Assembly (NCBI GenBank): GCA_943788025.1
Contig: CALSOR010000008.1
Coordinates: 124,001-188,000, forward strand
DNA length: 64,000 nt
Origin: JABAAE01 sp905480545
Lineage (GTDB): Bacteria > Planctomycetota > Planctomycetia > Pirellulales > Pirellulaceae
Direction of reading: 5' to 3'
The translations under genes and the position numbers were made by a program. The notes under the pieces are model-generated. The model was not told where the DNA came from and searched no databases. It saw only the letters and a list, made by a program, of their open reading frames with translations. Position 1 is the first letter of the stretch. The number at the start of each line of letters is the position of its first letter. Positions 16,713 to 25,331 of this stretch are shown piece by piece.

Positions 16713-19283
16713 CTACTGAAAAAGGTCAAATGCGACAGGTTCGCTAAACCGGATCTCGCCGTTATCAAGGGCCTTTCTCCATGAGTTCACGCGTTTTTTT
16801 CGATCGAGTTCCGAATTGGTCGCCCGAAAAAGGTAATTTTTGCCCGTGATAGCAAATAAGACCTCAATCGCGGTCACACGCACGACAAGTTCCGGAGATT
16901 CCAAATTATCGACCAAAACCTTGTCATAACCTGACTCCAATTGTGAATCCGAGTTAATTGCCAACATCGTGATCAGAGCCTCTCCAACTTCATCGTATTT
17001 TTCCAAAAGTGTTTCCCGTAGGTTTTTGGAAAAATCGGAGTCGGTCTGAATTCGATCACGAATGGAAAAGACGATGGCTCGCCAGAAACTGCGATTCTGA
17101 GGATCATTCAAAAACTCCATCGCCGATAATGAAGAATCGATTGCCAATTCGGACTCAACCGCAAACTTCCTTACATAAGTCTTTGTGTCCGAAAGCAACC
17201 TATCCGCTCCCGCCTCAACAATCGGGTCCATGTGAATCATAGACATCAAAGTTTCCTTTGCGGACTGAGTTAGATTATCTGCCGATGCAGTAGTTCTCCC
17301 AGGTTGCACCTTAAAATTCTTGACTGAAATTTCGCTAGACGACGTCGAATTATCGATCGTCAAGACCTGCCCCTTCGAAAGCGTTCTCACCTCATCGTCA
17401 AACTTGATGATGGCTCGACCACGCAAAGAAGCAAACTGGATCATGCGTGTGGCCGAGGCAGGGTCACCAACGGAATACGTCAAAAATACGGTTTCACTTT
17501 TCTTATCTGGAAATGCCACTTGAAACTTTTTGCCGCCCATTAAAACGTCGATGGCGGTGTTGGGTTCACTCAAATTTTGCAGCGATCCGATTCCGTTGTG
17601 CGCAACGATCAACGGCAAGACTTTCCCTTCGTTTAATTTGAAATCGAATTTACTGAAACCAAACATTTTCAGTTGCACTTTATCCATGATATTGAACTCT
17701 GGCTTGCAGTCAGACAGTGCAACGATCGTGTCATTCAAATGAACGGAACCGTTCTCCAGAAGCCCAATCCACTTTGCATTCTGCAAATCGGTTTTTCGAA
17801 ATGTGGGTTCGGTATTAGTTTTTAAGATTGCAACTGCCGGACCATTGTTTGACTTAGCGGCGGGCTTAATTTCGGGACCCGATTCAATCATGCTCTTTTC
17901 GGCTACGGCCGGATTTCCTTGTTCAACGGACGATTCATTTGCCGGTTGCAACGCTTTGCCGCCGTTCCCTGAATCTGCTTTTTTGTCGTACTTCTTGTCC
18001 TTAAAAAGGTTGATTACTTCGTCGTTTTTGACCGGCTCCACCATTTCTTCCGAATTCAATTCGATTGGCGGCAACGGTTGAAAATTGGGTTCATTGTTTT
18101 TTAAGTCATTGCTTTCCGGGTCGTCACCTCCAATCGCTCCGACAACGTCACCGGCCGAATCGCTATTTGGTGCCCCCTCATCTTCCTTTGCCTTCGACTC
18201 AGCGGCCCCCGTCTGAAACTCTGGAGCTGCGTTCGTCGTTGCCTCAAAATTGGACGAAACATCTTTCGCAGAGGCATCATCCGATTTAGCGTCCGTTGCT
18301 TTGCTGGGGAGATTTGACTCTGGGCCCCCCTTAGCGCCACTTCCCTGTTTTGATTCGTTTTGCACAACATCCACAGTCCCATTTTCGACTTGCGGAAACC
18401 AATACGACGCAATAACAAGGGAAACCAAGGCGGTGAGACAAACCGTCACGAGAATAACGGGGATTAACTTAACGGGTCGGTTGGTCGTTTGTTTATCTAA
18501 AGCTGGATTCGACATTGAGTTCATCGAACCATTTACCGAAGGGGACGACTCCGTCGAAATTTCACTGGCTACCTCGCCAGTTTGACTCAATGAAGTATTG
18601 TTTAGAGACAAATGGAAAACGCCTGAATCTCCATCTTGAGAATCATTAACAAGCAGCGGTTCGTCCATCGACATCTTTGGCGGTGCAAATACGCCTTTTG
18701 ATGGTTGAGAAACGGGACTGGTTTTCCATTTACTCCTCCTCGATCTGCTCTTTGCTGACTTTGAGGAACCCGTATCTATTTCTAGCTTGTTCACTTGCGG
18801 CGGATTCGTTTGCCCCGCACCACCAATCGCCTCCCTGCCCGACGCATGGTCCTCGATTACCGGAAAAACATCAGGTTCTTCTGTAGCCGCTTTATAAATT
18901 TCATTTGCGGTTTTGTACAAACGACTTTTCAAACGTGCAGAAGCACTTGTATCTAGCCCAGCAATATCAGCTAAAACCTGGTGGGCTTCGCAAATCTCAG
19001 CCAACAACATATCCGAGCCAATCACCAGTTTCTCAAACTCTGGCACTTGCTCAACATCCAGCGTACTGTCGAGATACTCGCTGGCATAATTCGGATTCGC
19101 CCCTAACCCCTTTCCGGTCGATCGGGCAGCCATCAATTGCGGTTGTGAAACAACACGTTTGATTCGCTCAATCAAAACCCGAATGCTTTCTGCGTCATTT
19201 ATTTTTGCACGAAGCGCCGCAGCATCATCTTTGCCGATCGTTTGATCCAAATAAGCGATCAATGTTCTCAACGTTAAACGCAT
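16713..19283 (-). CDS. Large single-pass membrane protein of planctomycete type, function unknown
   Basis: About 856 residues. The cytoplasmic N-terminus (MRLTLRTLIAYLDQTIGKDD, to about 120) resembles an anti-sigma/zinc-finger-like helical domain frequent in planctomycetes. A long low-complexity Ser/Asn/Pro/Lys linker follows, with a single hydrophobic segment (IPVILVTVCLTALVSLVIAS, about 280-300) and a second acidic linker to about 500. The C-terminal globular part (about 510-856) starts KTDLQNAKWIGLLENGSVHL and has a FecR-like strand pattern, then helices (IQTDSDFSKNLRETLLEKYD). The layout suggests cell-surface sensing or signalling across the membrane. I do not recognise the whole protein. 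Another start lies at 19298; MRLTLRT at 19283 fits better. Confidence 0.7.
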   Translation of the reverse strand: MRLTLRTLIAYLDQTIGKDDAAALRAKINDAESIRVLIERIKRVVSQPQLMAARSTGKGLGANPNYASEYLDSTLDVEQVPEFEKLVIGSDMLLAEICEAHQVLADIAGLDTSASARLKSRLYKTANEIYKAATEEPDVFPVIEDHASGREAIGGAGQTNPPQVNKLEIDTGSSKSAKSRSRRSKWKTSPVSQPSKGVFAPPKMSMDEPLLVNDSQDGDSGVFHLSLNNTSLSQTGEVASEISTESSPSVNGSMNSMSNPALDKQTTNRPVKLIPVILVTVCLTALVSLVIASYWFPQVENGTVDVVQNESKQGSGAKGGPESNLPSKATDAKSDDASAKDVSSNFEATTNAAPEFQTGAAESKAKEDEGAPNSDSAGDVVGAIGGDDPESNDLKNNEPNFQPLPPIELNSEEMVEPVKNDEVINLFKDKKYDKKADSGNGGKALQPANESSVEQGNPAVAEKSMIESGPEIKPAAKSNNGPAVAILKTNTEPTFRKTDLQNAKWIGLLENGSVHLNDTIVALSDCKPEFNIMDKVQLKMFGFSKFDFKLNEGKVLPLIVAHNGIGSLQNLSEPNTAIDVLMGGKKFQVAFPDKKSETVFLTYSVGDPASATRMIQFASLRGRAIIKFDDEVRTLSKGQVLTIDNSTSSSEISVKNFKVQPGRTTASADNLTQSAKETLMSMIHMDPIVEAGADRLLSDTKTYVRKFAVESELAIDSSLSAMEFLNDPQNRSFWRAIVFSIRDRIQTDSDFSKNLRETLLEKYDEVGEALITMLAINSDSQLESGYDKVLVDNLESPELVVRVTAIEVLFAITGKNYLFRATNSELDRKKRVNSWRKALDNGEIRFSEPVAFDLFQ

Positions 19284-19298
19284 CTCAATTTCCACCAT

Positions 19299-19936
19299 TC
19301 AAAAATTTATCGAGCACCCAATCCCTGATCGCGAAACATCTCAGGAAAACGCCGTTATGCAATTCTCCAACAAATAAAAAGCTGCTCCTCGTTATTGGTG
19401 ACCGAGCCAGTACAAATCCGTACAAAAAAAGACTTTAGATAGAAAGTTTGAAAAAAATGCTTTCTACGAATCCAATTATTTTGGAACGCCGAACAATATT
19501 TCAACATTCGGCAAACAGTTCGTTATGTCGAAAGCTACGACTAGATTCCGTTGCCTCACCTCTGGCTAGTCTCCCAAAGTGATATGGGGTTAGCGTCCGA
19601 GATCAACTCGTTCAACAAGGCTTTGTTTTTTGAAACGAGTTCCCGCCCGCCTGCCGTTTTGGTCTTTTCCGACGCAGGCGGGTCGGTTTTTATTGAATCG
19701 CCCGGCGACTCTCAATTGACCAAACCTCGCTCCCGATCATTTGCGGAACCTCCAAGCGAAACGCCCACCTTCTCAGCGGTGATTTCAAAACAAACGCAAC
19801 TCCCATACCTCCCAAACCCCCTAAATCGACAGTCGCTGCAAAATTTCTTGTATAGCATCTCCGCGTTCTCCGTTTGGATGCGATTTCACTCTTTCCATTT
19901 CTTGTCGTTTCTTTAACAATTGCTCGAGAACCAAGG
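19299..19936. other. Long intergenic region with a GC-rich hairpin
   Basis: About 640 bases between divergent genes with no convincing coding frame; a 121-codon plus frame (19551-19916) has no family resemblance. A perfect 9-bp inverted repeat (cccgcctgc at 19646-19654, gcaggcggg at 19674-19682) with a 19-base loop is followed by a short T run. It could end a plus-strand transcript or be part of a small RNA. Confidence 0.4.
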
Positions 19937-20794
19937 ATGGAAAAGCAAATGAACAACAACGTCGGTCCGTGCCAGCTTTGCAATCGCGATGACCTAGAAA
20001 AATTCGAGATTGCAAACTCAAGTGTGTTGTGGCTCTGCCACGAATGCGAACTCTATCAATATGGAAAAATCGTTGACGAAGATGCTTATGCGGCAGAATA
20101 TCATTCAGGATATGAACGGCATCGGAAACAGAAAATCCGAACGGCGAGCATCCGTTTAAACCGCGCAGCTGCGCTCATGGATCAATCAGCAACACAGCCG
20201 CCAAGGCTCCTCGACGTGGGATGTAGCGTGGGAGCAACCTTGGAGGCGGCAAAGCAGTTCGGCTGGGAGGGCCTTGGTGTTGATGTCAGTCAAGATGCGG
20301 TCGATTTTTGCATTGAAGAGGGCTTAAACGCTCAGAAAGTCGATGGCCTAAAACTACCATTCGCTGACAACTCGTTCGACATTGTTTGTAACTGGCATGT
20401 TGTCGAACATGTTGAGGACGTTCGGGAAACTTTAGCTGAATGGAATCGGGTCATTAAACCGGGCGGACTTTTGGTCATGGAAACCCCAGACGCGGCTTCG
20501 CCGAAAGTTCGAAAACTTGGCCCTTCCTATCGAAAGTTCTGGGCCCCTGAACATACCTATACGTTTACCTTCAAGAACCTCTCTCGGTTCGTGAAAAACT
20601 CTGGATTCGAAGTTCATGCGTCACCCATCATCGGTTCGCTTCGTAACTTTTCTCCAACCTTCGCTGCCTACGCAGCTACCTATCAAACGTATCATGGTCT
20701 AAGAAAATTACTTGGTGTTCAAAAAGCGTTTCAGATTTTTGCGCGCAAACCAGTCGCTGATCAATCCCTGACACACACCCTAGTAGCGGCATGA
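19937..20794 (+). CDS. Class I SAM-dependent methyltransferase with N-terminal zinc-ribbon-like Cys pairs
   Basis: A protein of about 286 residues. The N-terminus has paired cysteines (CQLCN...LCHECEL) typical of methyltransferases fused to a small zinc ribbon (Methyltransf_23 type). The Rossmann core follows: motif I LLDVGCSVGATLEAAKQFG, motif II GLGVDVS, then LPFADNSFDIVCNWHVVEHV and KPGGLLVMETPDA. The acceptor substrate is unknown, but relatives act on sugars, lipids or secondary metabolites. The gene is 35 bases upstream of a 2-oxoglutarate dioxygenase-like gene on the same strand, so the two may modify a common product. Start codons at 19937 and 19949 are both possible. Confidence 0.85.
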   Translation: MEKQMNNNVGPCQLCNRDDLEKFEIANSSVLWLCHECELYQYGKIVDEDAYAAEYHSGYERHRKQKIRTASIRLNRAAALMDQSATQPPRLLDVGCSVGATLEAAKQFGWEGLGVDVSQDAVDFCIEEGLNAQKVDGLKLPFADNSFDIVCNWHVVEHVEDVRETLAEWNRVIKPGGLLVMETPDAASPKVRKLGPSYRKFWAPEHTYTFTFKNLSRFVKNSGFEVHASPIIGSLRNFSPTFAAYAATYQTYHGLRKLLGVQKAFQIFARKPVADQSLTHTLVAA

Positions 20795-20815
20795 TATGCT
20801 GTAAGTTTCAAAAAA

Positions 20816-20832
20816 CATGAAAAGGTTTCATG
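20816..20832 (+). promoter_or_regulatory. Hairpin covering the start of the dioxygenase-like gene
   Basis: CATGAAA-AGG-TTTCATG is a perfect 7-bp inverted repeat whose right arm contains the ATG at 20830. The A-rich ribosome binding site (AAAAGG) sits in the loop and left arm. It could lower translation initiation in the absence of upstream translation, but it may be chance. Confidence 0.35.
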
Positions 20833-21603
20833 CCCTTAACCGCTAACCAATCCCGATGCGTTTCGGAAATGCTGTCATCTGGCTTCGGAAACTTGCCAGC
20901 AGCTTTTGGCAAGCAGGAGACCGATTCTCTGATTTCGAAATTCGAGTCAGCTTTCTCCAGCTCGGATAAAAAATTTGAATCAAGTGATCCAAAAGATTGG
21001 ACTCGCGATCAAAACGGAAAAGTTTATGCGGCTAATCGTGTTGATGAATTCATCAAAGACTTCAACGAAATTTGGCAGCGGCCTGAACTGACGGATTTCA
21101 TTCGTCTGATCTTGGGGTCAGGCTTTGGATTGGTTCAGGCAGATTATTTCGACAAACGTTCGGAGCGAACCCGGTCGTTTCCATGGCATCGAGACATAAC
21201 GATCACCGTGAAGGAAAATGATCTGCCATCGGAAGATTTTGTTAAACCGACATTCCGAGCTGGCATACCCCAAGTCGAAGCCCCAATTCAGCTGCTAGAA
21301 AAAATGCTGACGTTGCGAATCTATCTCGATCCTCCAACGGTTGACGATGAGGCGCTCGTGGTAAAACCTAATACGCACCTGGTCGGTGAAATGGAATTTG
21401 ATGACGATCAGGTAATCAACTCAAATGTGGGTGATGCTTTCGTAATGCGTCCACTGCTATTCCGCTCAACCCGATCATCCAAAACTGCTACAAAGACTTA
21501 TAGCCGAGTCATTCATTTGAAATTTGCAGGACAACAAGATCTTTGGGATAAATTCGAATGGCGGACATTCGTTCCGTGCCCGCAAGAAGATGAGCGACAT
21601 TAA
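20830..21603 (+). CDS. Phytanoyl-CoA dioxygenase-like protein with an altered iron site
   Basis: A 257-residue jelly-roll protein of the PhyH-type Fe(II)/2-oxoglutarate dioxygenase group. The proximal ligands are present as HRD in FPWHRDITITVKENDLP. Further blocks match the family: LTLRIYLDPPTVDDEALVVK, then GDAFVMRPLLF and SRVIHLKFAG. Where close relatives read 'RPLLLHAS', with the distal iron-binding His, this protein has RPLLFRSTRSS, so that His is absent. It may be inactive, use another ligand or bind without hydroxylating. It lies 35 bases after the methyltransferase on the same strand. The ribosome site AAAAGG precedes the ATG. Confidence 0.75.
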   Translation: MPLTANQSRCVSEMLSSGFGNLPAAFGKQETDSLISKFESAFSSSDKKFESSDPKDWTRDQNGKVYAANRVDEFIKDFNEIWQRPELTDFIRLILGSGFGLVQADYFDKRSERTRSFPWHRDITITVKENDLPSEDFVKPTFRAGIPQVEAPIQLLEKMLTLRIYLDPPTVDDEALVVKPNTHLVGEMEFDDDQVINSNVGDAFVMRPLLFRSTRSSKTATKTYSRVIHLKFAGQQDLWDKFEWRTFVPCPQEDERH

Positions 21604-22474
21604 AAACTGAAAAGAGCCGTAGAAAGTCTGATTGAACTTCGCTGCATTGCGAAAACATTTAATTGTTCAAACAATGCATCTTCTAATCGACAACAGCAGA
21701 AAGAACACCGAAGGTCCCCTAAACGTGAGTGCGTCGATTCGGCAATTTCTTCAATCGCAACAGATCTAGGTCATTTACCGAAGCAAATTTTTCGACCGAG
21801 TCGGCTTAAAAATTCCAAAACCCTCACTGCCTACTTTCATATCTCGGATGCTACTGACAGCGTCGTCCCTTTTAGGTCGATCAACCGACGGGCAATTACG
21901 GCGAGCCCCCAAGCGTGACGGGAGTTGAGCGGGAACTTCGACAATTAAAAAGTCGCCAGAATCGAGTGCAATTGCTCCTTGAAAGACCGCAGTTGCCGAC
22001 GCACGTTCTGGTCCTAACGCTTCGGGGTGAATAGTCTTTGCCATTGATTTTTTCCCAATAGCGGGTGACATGACGCCAAAACCTTGTAAAAACTCGCGGT
22101 CAACGGTGAACGGTAAAAGAATCTACACGTCGGGCGATGATGAAAATCCAAATTGCGATTTAACCCAAAAATAAAAAAAGGATCTCCGCCATCCAGCCGT
22201 TGCTCTAAAACCAATCTTTGCTTGAATTGACAGGGAAATCGTCAGCACCTGACTTGCGAAATAATTGATGAGGAACGTTGCTCTTTGAGTGGTTACGAGC
22301 AGGCGCCGCTCCAATAAATGCACGCGACATTCTTCCAAACACCGTTTGCTCGTTAGACAATCGATCCTTCTCGGGAATCGCGTCAGCGGTAGAACGCTTT
22401 CAGGGATTTCCCGTAAGGGAGTGGTCAGCTCCAATCGGAATCCAGAATTGCGTTCCGCCGATACATCGTCGCGA
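21604..22474. other. Large intergenic region, possibly decayed coding sequence
   Basis: About 870 bases with no recognisable intact gene. On the minus strand, overlapping frames at 21775-22071, 22014-22214 and 22123-22434 read like pieces of protein in different frames (for example QGAIALDSGDFLIVEVPAQL and SNEQTVFGRMSRAFIGAA). This could be an old pseudogene downstream of the polyprenyl diphosphate synthase. I could not assign a family. Confidence 0.3.
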
Positions 22475-23470
22475 TTAGTGGGAACGCTCTAAAACGAAAT
22501 GCGGGATTGCCGCCAAAATTTCCTTCTCGGGAGAAGCTTGCAATTGCCCCAGCGCGTCAACCGCTTTCTTTGCGTAGTGAATTGCCATTGTTTTGCTAAA
22601 GTTGACCGAGTCACTTTTGGAAAACCAATCCAAGATCGTCGCGGGATTTAAATCATCGGAGCGGAGCGAATTCAAGTAAAGCGATTTTTCTGAATCGGCT
22701 ACAGAATCCAATAGATGAATGAGCGGCAATGTTGGCTTGCGTTGTTCGAGATCAGTCCCCAGCGACTTCCCGGTCTTTGATTCGTCACCGACAATGTCCA
22801 ATAGGTCGTCAACAATTTGAAACGCAATCCCGAGATTGGTCCCATATGCCGCGGCAGCATCGACTTCGGCGTCAGTTCCCCCTGCATAATGTGTTCCCAA
22901 TTTCGTCGCACAACTGCAGAGCACGGCCGTTTTTGCATCGATGATTTCAAGATACTCTTTTTGTGAAAGATCGAATTGATCCTTGGTTCCAATTTGCCGC
23001 ATTTCGCCCTCACATACCTTGTTGGTCGACCGGCCGATCTCTTGAGCTGCAAACGTCGTAGGTAATGTACTGGTTAAAAAAAATGCATGAGAAAACAAGA
23101 AGTCTCCGGTCAAAATCGCGGTTTGATTTCCGTACTCATAATTGATCGTCGAATTGTGTCGGCGTTGCTCAGCACTGTCGAGGATATCGTCGTGAACCAA
23201 CGTTGCCGTATGGATCATTTCGATTGCGGCCGCAAGTTTGATTTGGTCCTCTGTGATGTCGCCAAATGACTTTGCGAATAATAGTAGTAGGGCAGGGCGG
23301 AGGCGTTTACCTGACAGCCGATTGCTCTTACGTAGCAATTCGTCCACGAATTCGTATTTGCTTGTCAGTTCCGTTTTCAAAAGCGACTCGACCTGCGTCA
23401 TCTCCGCTGCAATTGGAGCATAAAGGTCGGTGAGCGGATGTTGCTTTGGTTCTACAAGCGGTTTTAACAT
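22475..23470 (-). CDS. Polyprenyl (trans-isoprenyl) diphosphate synthase
   Basis: A 331-residue all-helical enzyme that adds isopentenyl diphosphate to an allylic diphosphate to make the side chain of quinones or other long isoprenoids. Both Asp-rich motifs are present: the first in TLVHDDILDSAEQRRH and the second in AFQIVDDLLDIVGDES. The GKRLRPALLLL and GEMRQ segments are also typical. Residues just before the first motif (MIHTATL, Ala rather than bulky aromatics) suggest a long-chain product such as hepta- or octaprenyl diphosphate (inferred). It follows moaC at 40 bases, so the pair may share a transcript. Confidence 0.93.
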   Translation of the reverse strand: MLKPLVEPKQHPLTDLYAPIAAEMTQVESLLKTELTSKYEFVDELLRKSNRLSGKRLRPALLLLFAKSFGDITEDQIKLAAAIEMIHTATLVHDDILDSAEQRRHNSTINYEYGNQTAILTGDFLFSHAFFLTSTLPTTFAAQEIGRSTNKVCEGEMRQIGTKDQFDLSQKEYLEIIDAKTAVLCSCATKLGTHYAGGTDAEVDAAAAYGTNLGIAFQIVDDLLDIVGDESKTGKSLGTDLEQRKPTLPLIHLLDSVADSEKSLYLNSLRSDDLNPATILDWFSKSDSVNFSKTMAIHYAKKAVDALGQLQASPEKEILAAIPHFVLERSH

Positions 23471-23510
23471 TGGATGAATGGGCGACCCCAGGGGATCTCA
23501 CCAACTTTCT

Positions 23511-24003
23511 TTATGACAAGTTCGAGTTCTTTTCGCGTGAATAATGCCCCGATTTTCCGCCAGATTTCTCGTCCAACTGCACCTGCTGAATGAGCATCCC
23601 ACGGTCGACCGATTTGCACATGTCGTAAATTGTCAGGGCCGCGATCGTTACCGAAGTTAACGCTTCCATTTCGACGCCGGTCTTTGCCGTAACATTGACC
23701 GTTGAAATGATCTTGATCTGCTGTTCGTCGAGGAAAACGAATTCAATCGCGACCCCCGCTTAACGGCAACGAGTGGCACAACGGAATCAAGCCCGAAGTC
23801 TTTTTCGCCGCCATGATCCCCGCCAGTCTTGCAACCTCGAGAACGTTACCCTTTGAAAACGACATTTCGCGAATCCGCCGTAACGTTTTCGCATCCATCT
23901 GAACAATTCCGCTCGCCTTTGCGGTTCGATTCGTGACGGCTTTCTCGCCGACTTCGACCATATGCGTGCGACCTTGGTCATCAAAATGCGTGAATTCAGG
24001 CAT
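23511..24003 (-). CDS. moaC: Cyclic pyranopterin monophosphate synthase MoaC, frameshifted
   Basis: MoaC makes cyclic pyranopterin monophosphate in molybdenum cofactor synthesis. The first frame (24003 to about 23758) gives MPEFTHFDDQGRTHMVEVGE and the active block LIPLCHSLPLSGG, then stops. After dropping one G of a GGGGG run (C5 at 23753-23757 on the + strand) the frame continues VAIEFVFLDEQ and the MoaC core TAKTGVEMEALTSVTIAALT with YDMCKSVDRGM. It ends at 23511, about 163 residues, the normal length. The restored protein is complete, so a sequencing error or a very recent mutation is likely. moaA, moaD and moaE are not in the window. Confidence 0.85.
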
Positions 24004-24173
24004 TCGGGAAACTAAATTAAAAACCGATTGAAACGGGGAAGATTAACCAATCGAGCTTTTCATTGCAATCGATGAGTATGGATTTTCGCTTGTTACGACA
24101 CCCGCGCTTAGCCAATTGGGTTACGAACAATCAACGGTGAAATGATTCCCACAAAGGGTCCCAGCCGGAATTT

Positions 24174-25184
24174 TTAGGCATCGGAAGCGTTCGGCGTCGA
24201 CTCAGTGCCCAGCGTGCCGGCCACTTTTGCCTTGTGGTACTCTACAAACGCCTCATTAAGAAGCTCAGCATTTTCTAGCAATCGATTTCGCTCATCTGAT
24301 TTTAAAATGGCAAAATCAACCAAGGATTCGTCAGACTTTTGCTCTTCGCCTTTGTCGTTGTACGAAATCGTTGTCAATTTGACGCTTAAATAGGCGTCCT
24401 CCATGTCCGCACCATCGACGCTATTTACCGTATAAACGGCGAACTTGTTGGATTCATCAGATTTTGGAACCGGTATCTTCAAGAGAGCGTCGATGCTTCC
24501 CGCCTTTTTGATTTGATCAACCATTTCCGCACTGTCGATCGGTAGCGTCATCACGACTTGCTCTTCGTTTGCCCATTTTTGCAATGCTTCGCTGTACGGT
24601 TGTCGCACCGCATTCCACACCAAGGCAACTACAATCACGAGAACAATTCCAAATTCAATCAACCAAATCAGATAGACGAACAATCCAGCAATCGGTAAAC
24701 CTGCACCTCGCTTTCCAATATTCCAGCCGCGTTGGACGCGGTCATCGATTTGGTCCTTAAAAGAAATCTCTTCCTTGATCGCCTCCCGTAATGCCGACCG
24801 TTTTTCCTGATCAACCTTTTCTTCCGCCATCAGATTATCGGCAACGATGGCAATAAATCGCTCATATTGAAACCCGTACTTTGCGGCAATGCCGCCGCAG
24901 CTAATCAGCAGTCCAATTATCAGCCCCACTGCCAGGTTTCGAACGTGACCGAGATTGATCGCCAAAACCCCTAATAACCCCAACGCAAATCCGAAGCCAA
25001 TCGTGATCAGGAAAGTGACGTAAATCAACGGGATCCAGTAAAGCATAAGCTCATAAAGAAATGCAACTGCCGCAGAAATTAAGATGGCCAAGACGAGATA
25101 CAGAATGCAAAGCGGGCTGAACGCTCCAGAGGGACGATACGTTTCGAACATGGCCTGTATAGACTCCCGCGAGTAGGCTACCAA
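24174..25184 (-). CDS. Multi-pass membrane protein, unknown
   Basis: A 336-residue protein. Three hydrophobic helices occupy residues about 20-105 (for example ILYLVLAILISAAVAFLYEL and NLAVGLIIGLLISCGGIAAK), followed by a soluble loop rich in Glu and Lys (about 110-165). A fourth helix is IWLIEFGIVLVIVVALVWNA, and the C-terminal part (about 205-336) is mixed alpha/beta and soluble. The layout suggests a membrane-anchored protein with a cytoplasmic domain. I do not recognise the family. It is upstream of moaC on the same strand, about 170 bases away. Confidence 0.7.
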   Translation of the reverse strand: MVAYSRESIQAMFETYRPSGAFSPLCILYLVLAILISAAVAFLYELMLYWIPLIYVTFLITIGFGFALGLLGVLAINLGHVRNLAVGLIIGLLISCGGIAAKYGFQYERFIAIVADNLMAEEKVDQEKRSALREAIKEEISFKDQIDDRVQRGWNIGKRGAGLPIAGLFVYLIWLIEFGIVLVIVVALVWNAVRQPYSEALQKWANEEQVVMTLPIDSAEMVDQIKKAGSIDALLKIPVPKSDESNKFAVYTVNSVDGADMEDAYLSVKLTTISYNDKGEEQKSDESLVDFAILKSDERNRLLENAELLNEAFVEYHKAKVAGTLGTESTPNASDA

Positions 25185-25331
25185 ATGTGGTTTATTAAAT
25201 CACGATAAGCCTCTAACGTCCACCAAATTCAACACCAGCACAAGTGTAAATCGATACGGCAACTTGTTCCACGACTAATTTTGTTACGAGTGTGCATCAC
25301 TGGGTATTGCCACAATTCTGAACAGGATGAT

